From: Isochrysis galbana
Taxonomy: Eukaryota > Haptophyta > Isochrysidales > Isochrysidaceae
DNA length: 64,000 nucleotides
Assembly (NCBI GenBank): GCA_018136815.1
Contig: CM030932.1
Location: 267,980 to 331,979, forward strand
Direction of reading: 5' to 3'
In this document: piece by piece, positions 20,111 through 31,240 of the stretch
Layout: the number at the start of each line of letters is the position of its first letter
How positions within the stretch are numbered: position 1 is the first letter of the stretch
Made by a program: the position numbers and the translations under genes
The notes under the pieces: generated by a model
What the model saw: the letters and a program-made list of their open reading frames with translations, nothing else
What the model was told of the DNA's origin: nothing
Database searches by the model: none

Positions 20111-20239
20111 TATGAGAGGGATAGGGAGCGGGGGCGGGGCAGGATGGCAGAAGGGGCACGAGATCTTCGAGCCCGCAATACCTCAGTGCAGCGAGAGGGA
20201 ATGGAAGCAGGGAGTGAGCGAGGGAGCGATCCCAGACCC

Positions 20240-20745
20240 TGTCGCCAACGCCACCGCTGAGGAGAGAGAGGGAGAGAGAGAGGGAGAGAGAGAGAGCACG
20301 AGAAGGCGCAGGCAGGGCGATCGGGCGGAATGGGGAGGGAGAGGGGGGAAGGGAGAGGGGGGAGGAGGAGGGAGAAGGAGGAGGGAGAGGGAGACACACA
20401 CCTGCAGTGCGCGAGCGCCGCCACCCATTCGCGCCCTCTCTCTCTCTCCTCTCCCTCTCCTTCTCCTCCCCCCTCCCCACCCTTTCCCCCCCTAACCCTA
20501 AGCCTAAGCCTAACTCTAACCTACCCACCCCCCCTCTCTCTCTCCCTCTCTCTCTCCCCCTCTCCCTCTCTCCCCTCTCTCCTCTCCTTCTCTCCCCCCC
20601 CTTCTCCCGCGCTAACCCTAAGCCTAAGCCCAACTCTAACCTACCCCACCCCCCCTCCTCCCCTCTCTCCTCTCCCTCTCTCCCCCTCTCTCCTCTCCCC
20701 CTCTCCCTCTCCCCCTCTCTCCTCTCCATACGGGTGGAACTTTTT
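20240..20745. repeat. GA/CT tract with interstitial telomere-like repeats
   Basis: GA-rich DNA (20260-20400) then CT-rich DNA (20440-20735). Embedded twice, about 120 bp apart (20493-20530 and 20612-20650), is CTAACCCTAAGCCTAAGCC followed by CAACTCTAACC or TAACTCTAACC: degenerate CCCTAA telomere units within a duplicated block. Confidence 0.8.
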
Positions 20746-21070
20746 CGGGTTCGATAGGTGGAGTAATGTGAGAGTTTAAAATAAAACTCGACTACACAGC
20801 ACTCCTTAGGATTCTGATCAAGATTGTAGTTGCGCGCGGACCGGTCTACAAGACTACTCGCGCTCGCGATAGTCATGAGGTGCACTCTTTGCAATAGCAA
20901 TAAAACTCCACCACGCTGCGATAGTCGTCCTATCTTTACAATACAACTACTACAAGGACTATGGACTATGGACATCTTCTCTTTACAATAAAACCACCTA
21001 TACTACCTAGGCAAGGTGTAGGTCCAAGGAAGAGTGCGCTCGTAGGTGCACTCGGACTCTTCCCCGAGCC

Positions 21071-21298
21071 ATGGAGAGGCGCGCCGTGCCGCAGAACCAG
21101 CTGCCCTCAAGCAACACCCAGCTGCTATACGAGGTACGAGGCCTCGAGCGATGGGCGTGTGCGCGCAACGCCAAGACGCTGCGCGAGCTCAGCTTCATCA
21201 AGGAGTCGAAGGTTATGCGCGCGCGCGTCAAGATCGGCAACACTATCAGTCCCGTCGAACACATCATCGCTGGAGTCTTCCTCGGGTGGGGAACATGA
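21071..21298 (+). CDS. Small hypothetical ORF, 75 residues
   Basis: MERRAVPQNQLPSSNTQLLY, then GLERWACARNAKTLRELSFI, ending IIAGVFLGWGT. Its composition is protein-like, unlike the surrounding repeats, and a possible continuation in another frame (MPQYLTRLDAIVETPWALP, about 21350-21410) hints at an intron-containing small gene. No family recognised. Confidence 0.25.
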   Translation: MERRAVPQNQLPSSNTQLLYEVRGLERWACARNAKTLRELSFIKESKVMRARVKIGNTISPVEHIIAGVFLGWGT

Positions 21299-21739
21299 TC
21301 GCCCACTTGATGCACTCGCCGTTGAGCACCGCGAGCAGGAAGCGCAGACGATGCCACAGTACTTGACGCGACTCGACGCCATTGTTGAAACTCCGTGGGC
21401 TCTTCCAACCATCTTTCAACCAGAGTTTGAGCTCTGCAAAATCGCTCGGACTACTTGTAGGATTCCACCAGCGCAGACGAAAAGAAAAAGAAAACTCTCA
21501 CACGTCTCGTTCCTTTCGCGGACAAGGCGTGGGGTCGGACTACTATTAAAAGCCTTCCGCTCCGCTCGCGGCCGGCCGCTCGCCGTCTGGTGGCCCGCCG
21601 TGGGGGGGAGGGGAGAGAGAGAGAGAGAGGAGGGAGACTCACCTGAGAACAAGCATCTCATCCGCGGAGTTATTCTGGTGAACTGGGCGGTTTATTTTCT
21701 CTTCGGGAGGTACCCTAGGTGGGCTGCAGTGAGACTCGG

Positions 21740-21861
21740 CACACCGTCTCTCTCTCTCTCTCCCTCCCTCCCTCTCTCTCTCTCTTCTCTCTCTCCCTCT
21801 CTCTCTCTTCTTCTCTCTCCCTCTCTCTCCCCCTCTCTCCCTCTCTCTCCCTCTCTCTCTC

Positions 21862-21896
<35 letters not shown>

Positions 21897-22098
21897 CCTC
21901 CCCCTCTCCCCCTCTCTCTCTTCTCTCTCTCCCCCCCTCTCTCTTCTTTCTCTCTCTCTCCCCCCCCCTCTCTCTCTGCGTCTCCCTCCGCTTCCCAAGA
22001 GAGTCTCTCTGGGAGTTTCTTCCCTCTTCAAGGGAACTCTTCTCTCCCCCCCTCCCGTCGCTGTTCGCCGTCCGGCCAGGGAGCCCACTCCCCTCTCT

Positions 22099-22156
<58 letters not shown>

Positions 22157-22245
22157 GGTGGGCAGGGGGAGAGAGAGCTCCCGTTCGCTCTCTCTCTCCC
22201 TCCCTCTCCCCCCCCCTTCTCTCCTTCCCTCTCTCTCCCAGGTCC
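21740..22245. repeat. CT then GA then CT microsatellite upstream of ATG11
   Basis: CTCTCT-rich 21750-21985, GA repeat 22100-22155, CT-rich 22185-22255, ending about 15 bases before the ATG11 start codon. The long ORFs in it are repeat translations. Confidence 0.9.
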
Positions 22246-22261
22246 TCTCCCTTCCCGCACC

Positions 22262-25200
22262 ATGAACGAGAACGAGCTCTCCTCCCCACCTTCCCCTCTC
22301 TCTTCCCAGCTCGTTGCACACGCTGAGAGTGGCCGCTCTCTCTCTATCGCTCTCTCTCCTGACCACTCAGTGCTCGCCCTTAAGCACAAACTCAAGGAGC
22401 TCACTGCTGTCGCGCTTCCAGACCAGATTCTACTGCTCGAGGGTGAAAGGCTCGAGAATGACGCCTCTCTGGCCGAGTATGGGCTGCCAGGAGGGCCTAC
22501 GGTCTACCTCTTCAACAGAAGGAGCCTCCACCGCTCGGCGCCGCTGCCAGAAGTCGAGGGGATCGAGCCACAGCAGCCTTCCGTGCCGGAGACGCTGGCT
22601 CCTGAGCTGGCACCGCGGCGGCCGAGCGATCTGTCCTCGCCACTTGTCCGTGCGCTTGTCGACTACGAGCGACACTTCACCCTCCACCTCCTGCAGGCGC
22701 GCGCGCTGCATGACGGGGGAGAAGCGAGGCTCGCCGCCGCAAGGAGCGCGAGCAGCGCGCGCGAGATCCAGTCGCGCGCGCTGGGCGCTGCGGTGCTCAA
22801 CCTGCGGATTTATGCGTCTAAGCTGTCTGAAAAACATCAGTACTTCAAGACCTTGTACGAGGAGACTGTCGCGCTCCACGAGCAGGTGCACGCGGGCGTG
22901 CGCACCAAGGCCCTCGCATGTGGTGCTGCCTGCTCCACATGTGCTGCCACCTGCTCACCCCGACCCACGCACGCCCGCCTGCTTTGCAGCTGCTCGGGTC
23001 GTTCGACGCTGACGTCGAGGCACTTCGACAGCGGCCTCTCGACCCAGCCGTGTGCCGCCTCGAGGGCTGGGCCGAAGGTGCATCACTCCTCGACTGCTGC
23101 GGCGAGGAACGACTGCGCGCGTGGCTCGCGGACTGCCAGCTCAACGCAGACAACCTCACCTCAAGGGCGGCGCAGTTTGCGCTGCAATGGTCGGAGCTCC
23201 AGGCGGCGGTGGCTACCGAGGAAGAGGCGCCCGAGACACATGCGCCGGCCACGCCCGCCGAGCTCCGGCTGCGCGCCGCTGCTGCGCTCCTCGTGCAGGG
23301 CGAGTCTGTCCTCGCCGAGCTGCGTGCCGACTTGGCGCGTGTCGCAGCGCTTGTGGATGAGCAGACGGGCGTGGGCGCCGACGGCCGCGCTCTGCCTCCG
23401 GCGCCGGCGGGTGAGGCCTGCGGACCTAATGCCGACGCGCCCGCCGGCGTGATGGCCGGCTCGCTCGGTAGTTCCACAATGGCGGGGTCCGCCATGGGCC
23501 GACGCGCCTCGGCGAGGTTGCTCGAGGAGTGCGGCGAGCTCGAGACGCTGCATGAGCGGCATCTGCAGGCGTGCCCACGTGCCCTGCCTGCCCCGCTCCG
23601 CCCGCCTCGCTTACCCCGCCCGCGTGACCATTCGCCCCTCATCCGCCCGCCCGGCAGGTCCTCATCCCCCAGATGCGATCGCTCGACGCGAGCCTGCGCG
23701 CCGCGCAGGAGGAGGTCTTCGCCTCGCGCGCCGCGCTGCACGCGCGCGTCTTCACCCGCCTACGTGCCATCTCGGCTCTGCAGTCGCAAATCGCCGAACT
23801 GCGAAACAAGCTCCACTTGTACGCTTCACTCCTTTCGCGCGTGCGCGTCTACTGCGACCAGCTCCTGCTCATGCGCCGTCTGCCACTCACGTATGAGGCT
23901 TGTCTTGCTGAAATTGGCCGTCGGCAGAGCTTCAATGCCGCCTATGCAACCTCGGCGCGCGAGGCCGCCGAGGCGCTGGCCGCGGCGCGTGAGGCCGAAG
24001 TGGCGCGGCGCGACGACTTCATGCGCGAGCATGGTGCCCTGCTTCCGCGCAATCTGCGCGCCTTCTCGGCACTGCTACGCGCGCGCCCTCCGCACATTGA
24101 GATCAACTCGCGCGAGCCATCTGGCATCGACTCAGTCGACGCCGACTCGGCGCTCCTTGCACTCTCGCAGGCACTTGCGCCGTCCGCCCGTCTGCTCGGC
24201 CCGCCTGCGCTCATCAACGAGGCGCCCGCCGGTGCCGCCGGCCCGCCCGCCTCGACCGTCTATGCGCTGCCGCTACGTTCCGGTGATGCCGCGGTAGACG
24301 CGTCCGCGCCGAGCGCACAAGCCATCGACGGCCCGGCTGTGGAGGACAACCCTGCGATAAGCGGCAAGGCGGCGGTTGCCGACACCACGGAACAGAAGTC
24401 CGGTGTACAAAGTGGTGGCGATGCAGCGGGCGCCCTCTCCACTTGTGGGAGCGACGCCGTCGTCGTCGAGGCGCCCAGCGGCGCTGACTCGGTGACCGCG
24501 CCGCAGCTCGAAGGCGAGGCGGCTGCAGGGAGCGGCGTTTGCTCGGTACTATCAGGCAACATGCACACATGGACCGGCGGGCCGCCTGCGTCCGCCTTGG
24601 CTAGCGTTTGTGCGCAGGCTGTCGGTGGAGACGTCGAGACGGTGCCCGCTCACACGCAGGCCGACACGCTTGATGAGCCCGACCACAAGCACATCAAATT
24701 GCAGACGGACAACTTTTCGCCACCCGAGGTCACAACGGCCATGACGCAGACTACGCCCGCCGTCTCGCCTTGTGGAAGCAGCTCGTCGCTCCGGGCACAG
24801 ACGCCATCGCGTAGCTCGGTCGCCATCGCCTCGCCAATGGGCGGCGGCCCTTCCGGCATCGCGAGCCCCGACTTCTCGCGTCAGCCATCACGTTCTACCT
24901 CACCCACAGCGCGCGCCGTCGCGCAGGTCGCCGCCGCTGCCGTTGCCTCTGCGCGTGCGCTCGCTGCTCGTCCGCCCGAGTCAACCGTCGCCGTCGCTCT
25001 GCCAGCGTCGACACGCTTGCCGCCGCGGCTGTTGCTCGGCAACACGCTCGCGCCGCCGCCCATACGCGGCGCGGCCTCGTCAGAGGCGAGTTTTACCATA
25101 GGTGGTGACGCGACAGCACCGGGGGCTACGAGCGCCGGCGCCCCGCCGGCGAGCGATTCGCCATTGAGCACCGCGCTCGGCCTGCCGCTGCAGCGCTCGC

Positions 25201-25557
25201 TTTCTGCCCAATCTGCTCTCAACCGCGCCGGCCGCCGGCGCCGCCGGCTGCACGCCCACTCGGCGGGCCTGTATGGTGGCGGCGCCTTCTCGCCCTCGCT
25301 CACGTCGACACCGCTCGCGGCGCTCGACATCTCGGGCGAGCGCGACGTCGCTTTTGCCGCGGCCCTCGACGTGCACTCGCATCACGACGATGACGCCCAT
25401 GCGCTTGGCGGAGAAGAGGGGGGCATGCGTCGAGGGCTGACGCGCGCCCACCCGGGTGAGCTCTCTGAGCTCGGCGCGGCGCTCGAGGCACTTGGCACGC
25501 CCCTGGGAGGCTTGCCGGTTGAGGCGGCTTCTAAGATGCAGCGGCGCATCTCGGTGC

Positions 25558-25590
<33 letters not shown>

Positions 25591-26897
25591 TCGCGTGCTC
25601 GCATGCCCTCGACCGGTCGTCTAGGTTCCTCTCACTCCCCCACCCCCCTGTATTACCGACCCTAAGGTGCAAGAGGGACTGGCGTCGGAGCTACAGCGCC
25701 GGTGTGCGGCGAGAGAGGCGGAGCTGGCCGACGAGCGGCAGCGGGCCGCGCGGCTCGCTGAGGAGCTGGCCGCGGCGCGCAAGGAGCTTGAATCGGCGCG
25801 CGCGGCGGCAGTTCGCGCTATACGCGCCGACGCGCCGCCTGCGCCTTCACGAGGCGGAAGCCTAACCTCGAGCGCCTCGGGCGGCGGTGGGGGCGTATCG
25901 AGTGAGGCTGGTACGCCCAGTGCAGAGGGCGAGCTCGCCTCGCTGCGCGAAGCCGAGCTCGCAGCCGCGGAAGCAGGTGGGCCGCTCGTCCACCTTGAGG
26001 TCACCATCCACGGCGGCAATGGCGCGTATGCCGCAGGCGGGCTCGAGACGGAGCGCTCCCTGCTGGCGTGCGAGTTGCGTGCTCTCGAGAACGAGCACGA
26101 GGCACTGGTGCAGCGGCACGGCGTGCTCGCAGGCGCTGTCCGCGTCGCCATGTCGTGCTTGCCACCGCCCGCTAAGCCTTCATCCGCTGCACGCACTCCT
26201 AGCGAGCCGGCAGGCACCCGTGAAGAGGGCGAGGGCGGTGACCGCCCTGAGACCTCGGTCGATCTGCCGCGCGCTGGCGCCCTCAGGGATGAGGCTTCTG
26301 CGTCACGCCTCGCGGCCGAACGCCTCGTTTCCTCGGCTCGGCAGGCGGCGCACGCCAACGCACGGCTCGGCAACGTCATGGCAACGGAGCGTGACGCGCG
26401 CCGTGCTGCCAACGATCTCGCAGGCCGCAGGTGTGTGTGGCCCCACGCACCGCATGCCTAACCTGCCCGCGGAGGACTCTACCCATCACGAGCTCACACT
26501 CGCGCCCGCCCGCGAGCGTTTCAGGCTCTCCTACCTCTCGGCGGACGTCAATGCGCGGCTTCTCTTCGCACTGCAGCCGCCTCGCCACGCGCCGGCTGGC
26601 GGTGCAGCTTGGGCCGCTGTGTTGTTGCCGCGCCAGCCGTCGGGCGCACCAAGTCATTGGCTCTCCGTTGAGTCGGCCGAAACGCTCGCCCTCGAGGCAC
26701 ACCGGGAGGGCGTTGCGCTCGACTCGCTCCGCCTCGTGGTGGGCCGGATCGTCGAGGTGTCGCAACCCGTGGTCGTCTCCTCCACCGCCGCCGGGCTAGG
26801 ATGCACCACCGACAATCCGTACAACCTAGCCGCCGGTGACAGGTACTGCGTGATCCACGCCGAGATGGTGCTCGCTCACCGCTGGGGCACTCTTTGA
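22262..26897 (+). CDS. ATG11: ATG11/FIP200-family autophagy scaffold
   Basis: It scaffolds the ATG1/ULK1 kinase complex and links cargo receptors in selective autophagy. Exons join in phase: 22262-22885 (or 22897), 22990-23568, 23658-25553, 25667-26430 and 26525-26897, about 1410 residues. Intron 2 (23569-23657) appears to be GC-AG. Order: an N-terminal ubiquitin-like domain (HAESGRSLSIALSPDHSVLA; VYLFNRRSL); a helical region; the family signature near residues 480-530 (YEACLAEIGRRQSFNAAY, then REHGALLPRNL); a long Ala/Ser/Pro-rich disordered stretch; a coiled coil (ELQRRCAAREAELADERQRA); and a C-terminal Claw domain from about residue 1290 (WLSVESAET, LVVGRIVEVS, NPYNLAAGDRYCVIHAEMV). The Claw is the receptor-binding module and confirms identity. 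Intron 3 holds a long C run. The start is the first ATG after the CT tract. Confidence 0.87.
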
Positions 26898-26899
26898 CG

Positions 26900-27680
26900 A
26901 CGCGGAGATGGTGCTCACCCGCTGCTTGGAGTCCTTCTGGCGTAGGACAACAGGCCCAAGGGCTGATAGGGCCGGCGATGGCTGCGGAAGCGAGTGCACT
27001 CGGGCCGCCGCGGCTTCGCCGCGAGTAGGCGCGTGATGGCGGCCTAGGCGGCGTTGTGGTAGGATTGAGATGGCCACTCGCCTGTGCTCGCGAAGTCTCC
27101 GCAAAGCGGCGCACGGGCTGGACCGTTCCCCATGATAGCTGGCACTGGATGGGCGGGGAACGTAGCTGCGTAGGCCGCAGACGTGGCTGCATGGGCCACG
27201 AACGTTGCAACTCAAAAGCAGTAGCGGGCGAGATGTGGAAAGCACCTCACAAACAGTAACGGAACAGACATGGCGCGCAGCGTGCTTTCCTTGAGAGTTC
27301 ATGTCGTGTGGCGTGTATGTGTGTCGGAAGGAGTGTGGTGGTGCTCGCCGGTGCCTCATGCTCTGCAGGCGTGCTATGGGGGACGGTTCACACCTACGCG
27401 CCGCTACCACCGCCACTCACCGCGGCCGACTCCCGCTTTCCGCACATCGAGTGCGTCACGACTCGCCATGAGCTCGAGGGGCATCGTGCCAATGTGATAT
27501 GCGTGCTGCCAGACGTGGGCCATGGCGGGTGTGCGCCACGCATGTCTGCGCAGTGGCTCAATGATCGATTGATGTGCAATGTGCTGCGTTGCTTGTCGGT
27601 TGTGTTGTACAGTGTTGCGCGGCGCTCGGCATGCAGTTGCTGGTGCATTGGCGCGGGGTGTCGGGTAGGGGTGACTGTCG
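26900..27680. other. ATG11 3' flank, no supported gene
   Basis: Overlapping short frames without family motifs. No RNA gene recognised. Confidence 0.45.
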
Positions 27681-27681
27681 C

Positions 27682-27895
27682 GACCTACTTTTATAAGTGG
27701 GGGTCAATGGAGGCCTCGCGCCCCCCTCACTCCATCGCGGACACCCCCCGGGGTGGGCCCGTACAATCAACCTCAGCCCCTGCCGGGGCTGGGCAATCAA
27801 CATCCTGGCCCAGACCCTTCGTGGGCGTGGGCCGCGACTCGCACTCCCACGCCCAGCATGGGCTTGCCCTCGAGCTGGCTCCCCCGACTCGTGCG
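27682..27895 (+). mobile_element. LINE-type 5'-end fragment, copy with CAGCCCCTGCC hairpin
   Basis: It starts with the palindrome CCTACTT-TTAT-AAGTGGGGG, then GGGTCAATGGAGGCCTCGCG and a frame reading SRPPHSIADTPRGGPVQST. A CAGCCCCTGCC...GGGGCTG fold and CTTCGTGGGCGTGGGCCGCG follow. The same roughly 200-bp module is at 46062-46330 (plus) and 56380-56602 (minus), and partly at 28905-29020 (minus). Confidence 0.65.
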
Positions 27896-27899
27896 TGAT

Positions 27900-28640
27900 A
27901 TCGAGAATCAGGATGGAATCATCGGCATTGGGAGAAATAGGGGCAATCGGCGAGGGGGCAAGAGAAAGAGGGGGATGGAGGTGACAGGGCTTGTCTGGAA
28001 CTTGGGGAATCTTGGGGTACCGGTTGGTGGCCGTAGAAGTACTCGGCCGTAGCGTAATACGATCTTTTGGTGGGTGGCGTTCAGGCCCACTACCCTGGAC
28101 TGGTAGCGGGGTAACAGCGCGGACGTGGGCCCCGCCGGCGACCTACTGGGCCGGACGGAGAACGACCATCGTGCGGAGGCGGCGGTGGACTTCTGGGTCG
28201 TTACCACACTCGCCACTACCGCCTTCGCAGAGAAAACGAATGTACGGTTGGCAAACGACGGGGTTGTGAGCTCCGTCGCCCGTGCCATATTTCCACAGGT
28301 CTGCCTCGGGCTCGGGCGTACCAAATGGAGCCCGGGGACGAAAGGCGCAGTACGCGCAGCCGTTGGCGTCGGTCCACTCCTTGACGTCGCGGTCTAGGTC
28401 GTCGAGACGCGGCGCCGTCATGGTGGCATCGGAGGGACGGCAGCGCGTGAGCGCAGCGCGAAGGGCCGGGTGACCTGCGTAACGAGAAATTTGCCAGAAG
28501 CGGGCTCGAGCTCGAGACCAGCTACCTGGATCCCATTCCGAGAGGCCCGAATCTGCCGGAAGCCCAAGGCCGTTCGGAGGGGGATTACATTGGCGACGAG
28601 AAGATGTGCTTTTACCGAGAGGACGGTCAAGAAGTGCGTC
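27900..28640 (-). other. Degenerate retroelement-like coding, cysteine-rich frame
   Basis: The minus frame at 28421-28143 has NGCAYCAFRPRAPFGT, later CQPYIRFLCEGGSGECG, reminiscent of a zinc knuckle. Neighbouring minus frames (28630-28418; 28324-27908) could be parts of the same broken ORF. No intact domain; not a confident host gene. Confidence 0.3.
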
Positions 28641-28904
28641 CGGTAACGGAGACGAGGCGGAGTAATTCGTAGGCGGAGGCGGAGCCCGACGATTGTCAGC
28701 GCCAGTTGCCTTGCACCATGGGGAATCCGAATCTGTGTGTCTTGTGCGTCAGCGGCAACACGGGGAACTGTTCAATTGTAATTGTGAGCGCGCACCTTAC
28801 ACGAATATTCATGCCTACAGCCTTCAGATGGGCAGGTAATACAACACGGTACAGGTTCACCAGCACCGGTACCGGTACTTGTGGAACAACTAAGATGTCA
28901 GCTC

Positions 28905-29025
28905 AACCCTTGCCAGCAGGCAGGGGCTGAGGTTGAGTGTGCAGGCCCACCCCGGGGGTGTCTCCGATGGAGGAAGGGGGGCACGGGGCCCCCATGACCC
29001 TATCAGGTTTACTGATAGTTGGCTA
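28905..29025 (-). mobile_element. LINE-type 5'-end fragment with perfect 7-bp palindrome
   Basis: On the minus strand CTATCAG-TAAAC-CTGATAG is followed by GGTCATGGGGGCCCCGTGCC, then the GACACCCCCGGGGTGGGCC block and the CAGCCCCTGCC fold shared with the 27682 copy. Confidence 0.6.
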
Positions 29026-29189
29026 GTGCTAGTGCTAGTGCAGGTACAGGTAGAATGCTGGTAGTGAAGAGCTGGGTGGCATAAGCATAAGGGGGGAAGG
29101 GTGCTTGCGCTTAACGCGGCAGGGAGGCCTGTCTTGAGTGAACGCTAGTCCCGTTCCTTTGCCGCGCCGTGACCCATAAAAATGGCTGA

Positions 29190-29440
29190 AAATTAATTAA
29201 ATACGATATCTACATGTATCTATATACATGTGTCTATATATAGTTAGTAGTATTTGTACTTCGCTCGCGGCGCTCGAGGCTCGAGGGAACGAGGAGAGGG
29301 GGAAAAGCTAAGTTGTTCCACCGTATACCGGTTCCACCGGGTCTTGAGAGGCTTCATCCGGTACCGGTACCGGTACCGGTACGGTACCGTACCTGTGGTA
29401 CTTAGTACTTATATTATAATACTCTAATTATACCATTAGA
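29190..29440. repeat. AT-rich module plus ACCGGT repeat
   Basis: 29195-29310 (ATCTACATGTATCTATATAC through CGCGGCGCTCGAGGCTCGAG) is a single copy of the tandem unit at 31890-32340. It is followed by ACCGGT units (about 29358-29388). A similar ACCGGTACC stretch at 31845-31880 precedes the array there. Confidence 0.7.
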
Positions 29441-30345
29441 TACTCTTAGTGTATGTACATGTACATACAGACAGCTTCACAAAATACGCAATACGCCCAC
29501 CGCCTAAACCGAGGGATCGCCGTCCACGCGCTCCCGCCACGCTCGCTATGAGCTATGAGAACTCCTCCTCCTCTTCCTCCTCCTCCTTCCTCCCCCTTCC
29601 CACCCTTCCTCCGTTGGGGGATCTTCAACTTCAATCTCCATTTCCTCTTGCCACACTAAGGCTACAGGGCTCTACCTTTCGCCTAGCCTTCCACCGCTCG
29701 TGCCGACTTGCATTCTTCCTGGTCGCGAGCACGCTATGGCAAACCTCCCCATGTCCCCTCACCGTGGCTTGATGCGCAGCCGCACCTACGTGGGTATTGC
29801 CGGTGCGATGGCGATGCAATGGATGCCCGTCGTTTTGGACTATTGCCGCCGTACTCCTTCTCGTCCGGCCACGTCCGCCGCCTCCCTCCTATCTCAAGCG
29901 CGCGATCGACAATCCAGCCAAGTGGCTCAAGTTGGTTCCAGTTCCAGTTCAGAGCCTTCGAATGTTTCGAGCGTCGCCGCGATTGATATGGAGTGGCGGC
30001 CGTGGCTAGGGTCGCCCCGCTCGTCGTTGTTACCCGTCCGTCCCGCTCGGATGATTCGCAAGGTCCGCAACCGCTGGCGTGTATGGACGGCGGTGCGCGG
30101 GGCGCAAGGCTCGATATCGTATACCTGGCTGCCGTTGTCTCCGTCGCTGGCGTCGGCTCTCGACGCAGAGGTTCGCCTTCACTCGTCCGCGGTGGAGGAG
30201 GAGCCGTTGCCGATCCTTGCTCCCTCTCCCTCTCCCTCGTCCTCATCGCCGTTCGTGCCGATGCCTCCTCTCCTGGAGACTTGTGCCTCCGTTTCCTTTC
30301 CGGACACGTTCACGCCGGAGGGCTGGCATGCCGCGTTGTAACTTG
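29440..30345 (+). other. Unrecognised, probably retroelement-derived frames
   Basis: It starts after an 18-bp perfect palindrome (GTATGTACATGTACATAC, 29451-29468). A Ser-rich start (MSYENSSSSSS at about 29549) breaks, and a second frame (29700-30341) continues with MQWMPVVLDYCRRTPSR and IRKVRNRWRVWTAV. No domain recognised. It may be an ORF1-like remnant or a host gene piece. Confidence 0.3.
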
Positions 30346-30479
30346 GGTGCCGCCACACCACCCAAACATCCAGGTAAAACTCTCGTAAAAGAGAGAAGAG
30401 GATGGGTTGCAGCGTTGAGTCCTGCGGTCTGCCGCGCCGGCCGCCGATTCTACACTTTATCGTCCGGACGGGTGTGGTA

Positions 30480-30925
30480 CCCCCTGTCTCTTCGATCGTC
30501 GCGCACTATTCTTATAGTTCGTCGTTCGTCGTTCGTTTCTCGATTCTCGATTCTCGTCGTTCCGCGTTCTTATCGTTCTTCGTTTCTCGTTCTCGATTCT
30601 CGATTCTCGTCGTTCCGCGTTCTCATCGGTCCTCGATTGTTCGTAACTTCTCGGTGCGTCGCTCATCCCGTCTTCCGTCTTGGTTCGACGTTTGGCGCGC
30701 GGCTCTCCATCCATTCGGATTCATTATTTCATTCGCTCTTCGGATTTATTGTTATTGTTTCATTCGCTCTTCGGATTCATTGTTTCATTCGCTCTTCGGA
30801 TTTATTCGCTCTTCGCTCTTCGCTCATTCGGTCTCGTTCAGGATTGCTCTTCTGCCTTTCTCGTGGCTTGTTCGGAGCTTTCCGCTCTCCGTTAGGTTCT
30901 CTTCTTTCCTCGCGGGACGCTCGAT
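30480..30925. repeat. TTCG-rich internal tandem repeats
   Basis: A unit near TTCGTTTCTCGATTCTCGATTCTCGTCGTTCCGCG is repeated twice (30520-30640), then several CATTCGCTCTTCGGATT units (30712-30830). Long ORFs here (Phe/Ser/Arg-rich) are repeat translations. Confidence 0.65.
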
Positions 30926-30944
30926 CCTAGCAGGGGGGTGTCGC

Positions 30945-31240
30945 ATTCGCGAATCGACACTCGTTAGGCTTCTCTTCTCTTCGTCGTTCGGTATTTATAT
31001 TTATCGTTATAATTCTCTCGTTCTCGTTCTCGGTCAAAAGCTTCGCTTGGATGCATGGGATCGTGGGTTGTGGAGCGCCCTCTCTCTTTCTCTCGAAAGA
31101 GAAGGGAAGTTTCCCCACCTTTCTTCCTCCCAGGCGCCTCGCAAATAGGTTTAATTTGCTATCTCCCCTGCGGTTCTTTATCTGCTTCTGGGGGCAATCA
31201 GGTTTAATTTGCGACCTCTTCGCATCTCCCCCTTAGGCAC
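30945..31240 (-). repeat. Dispersed repeat family B, copy 3 (inverted)
   Basis: The complement reads AAGGGGGAGATGCGAAGAGG through GATTCGCGAATGCGACAC with all family landmarks. It is slightly longer than the other copies because of an extra TAAATA near the 3' side. Confidence 0.8.

Noticed and set aside
20961..23452. Two long plus ORFs (434 and 577 residues) before and over ATG11 exon 1
   Set aside because: Their N-terminal parts are CT/GA repeat translations. Only the frame from ATG 22262 has the ATG11 ubiquitin-like domain.
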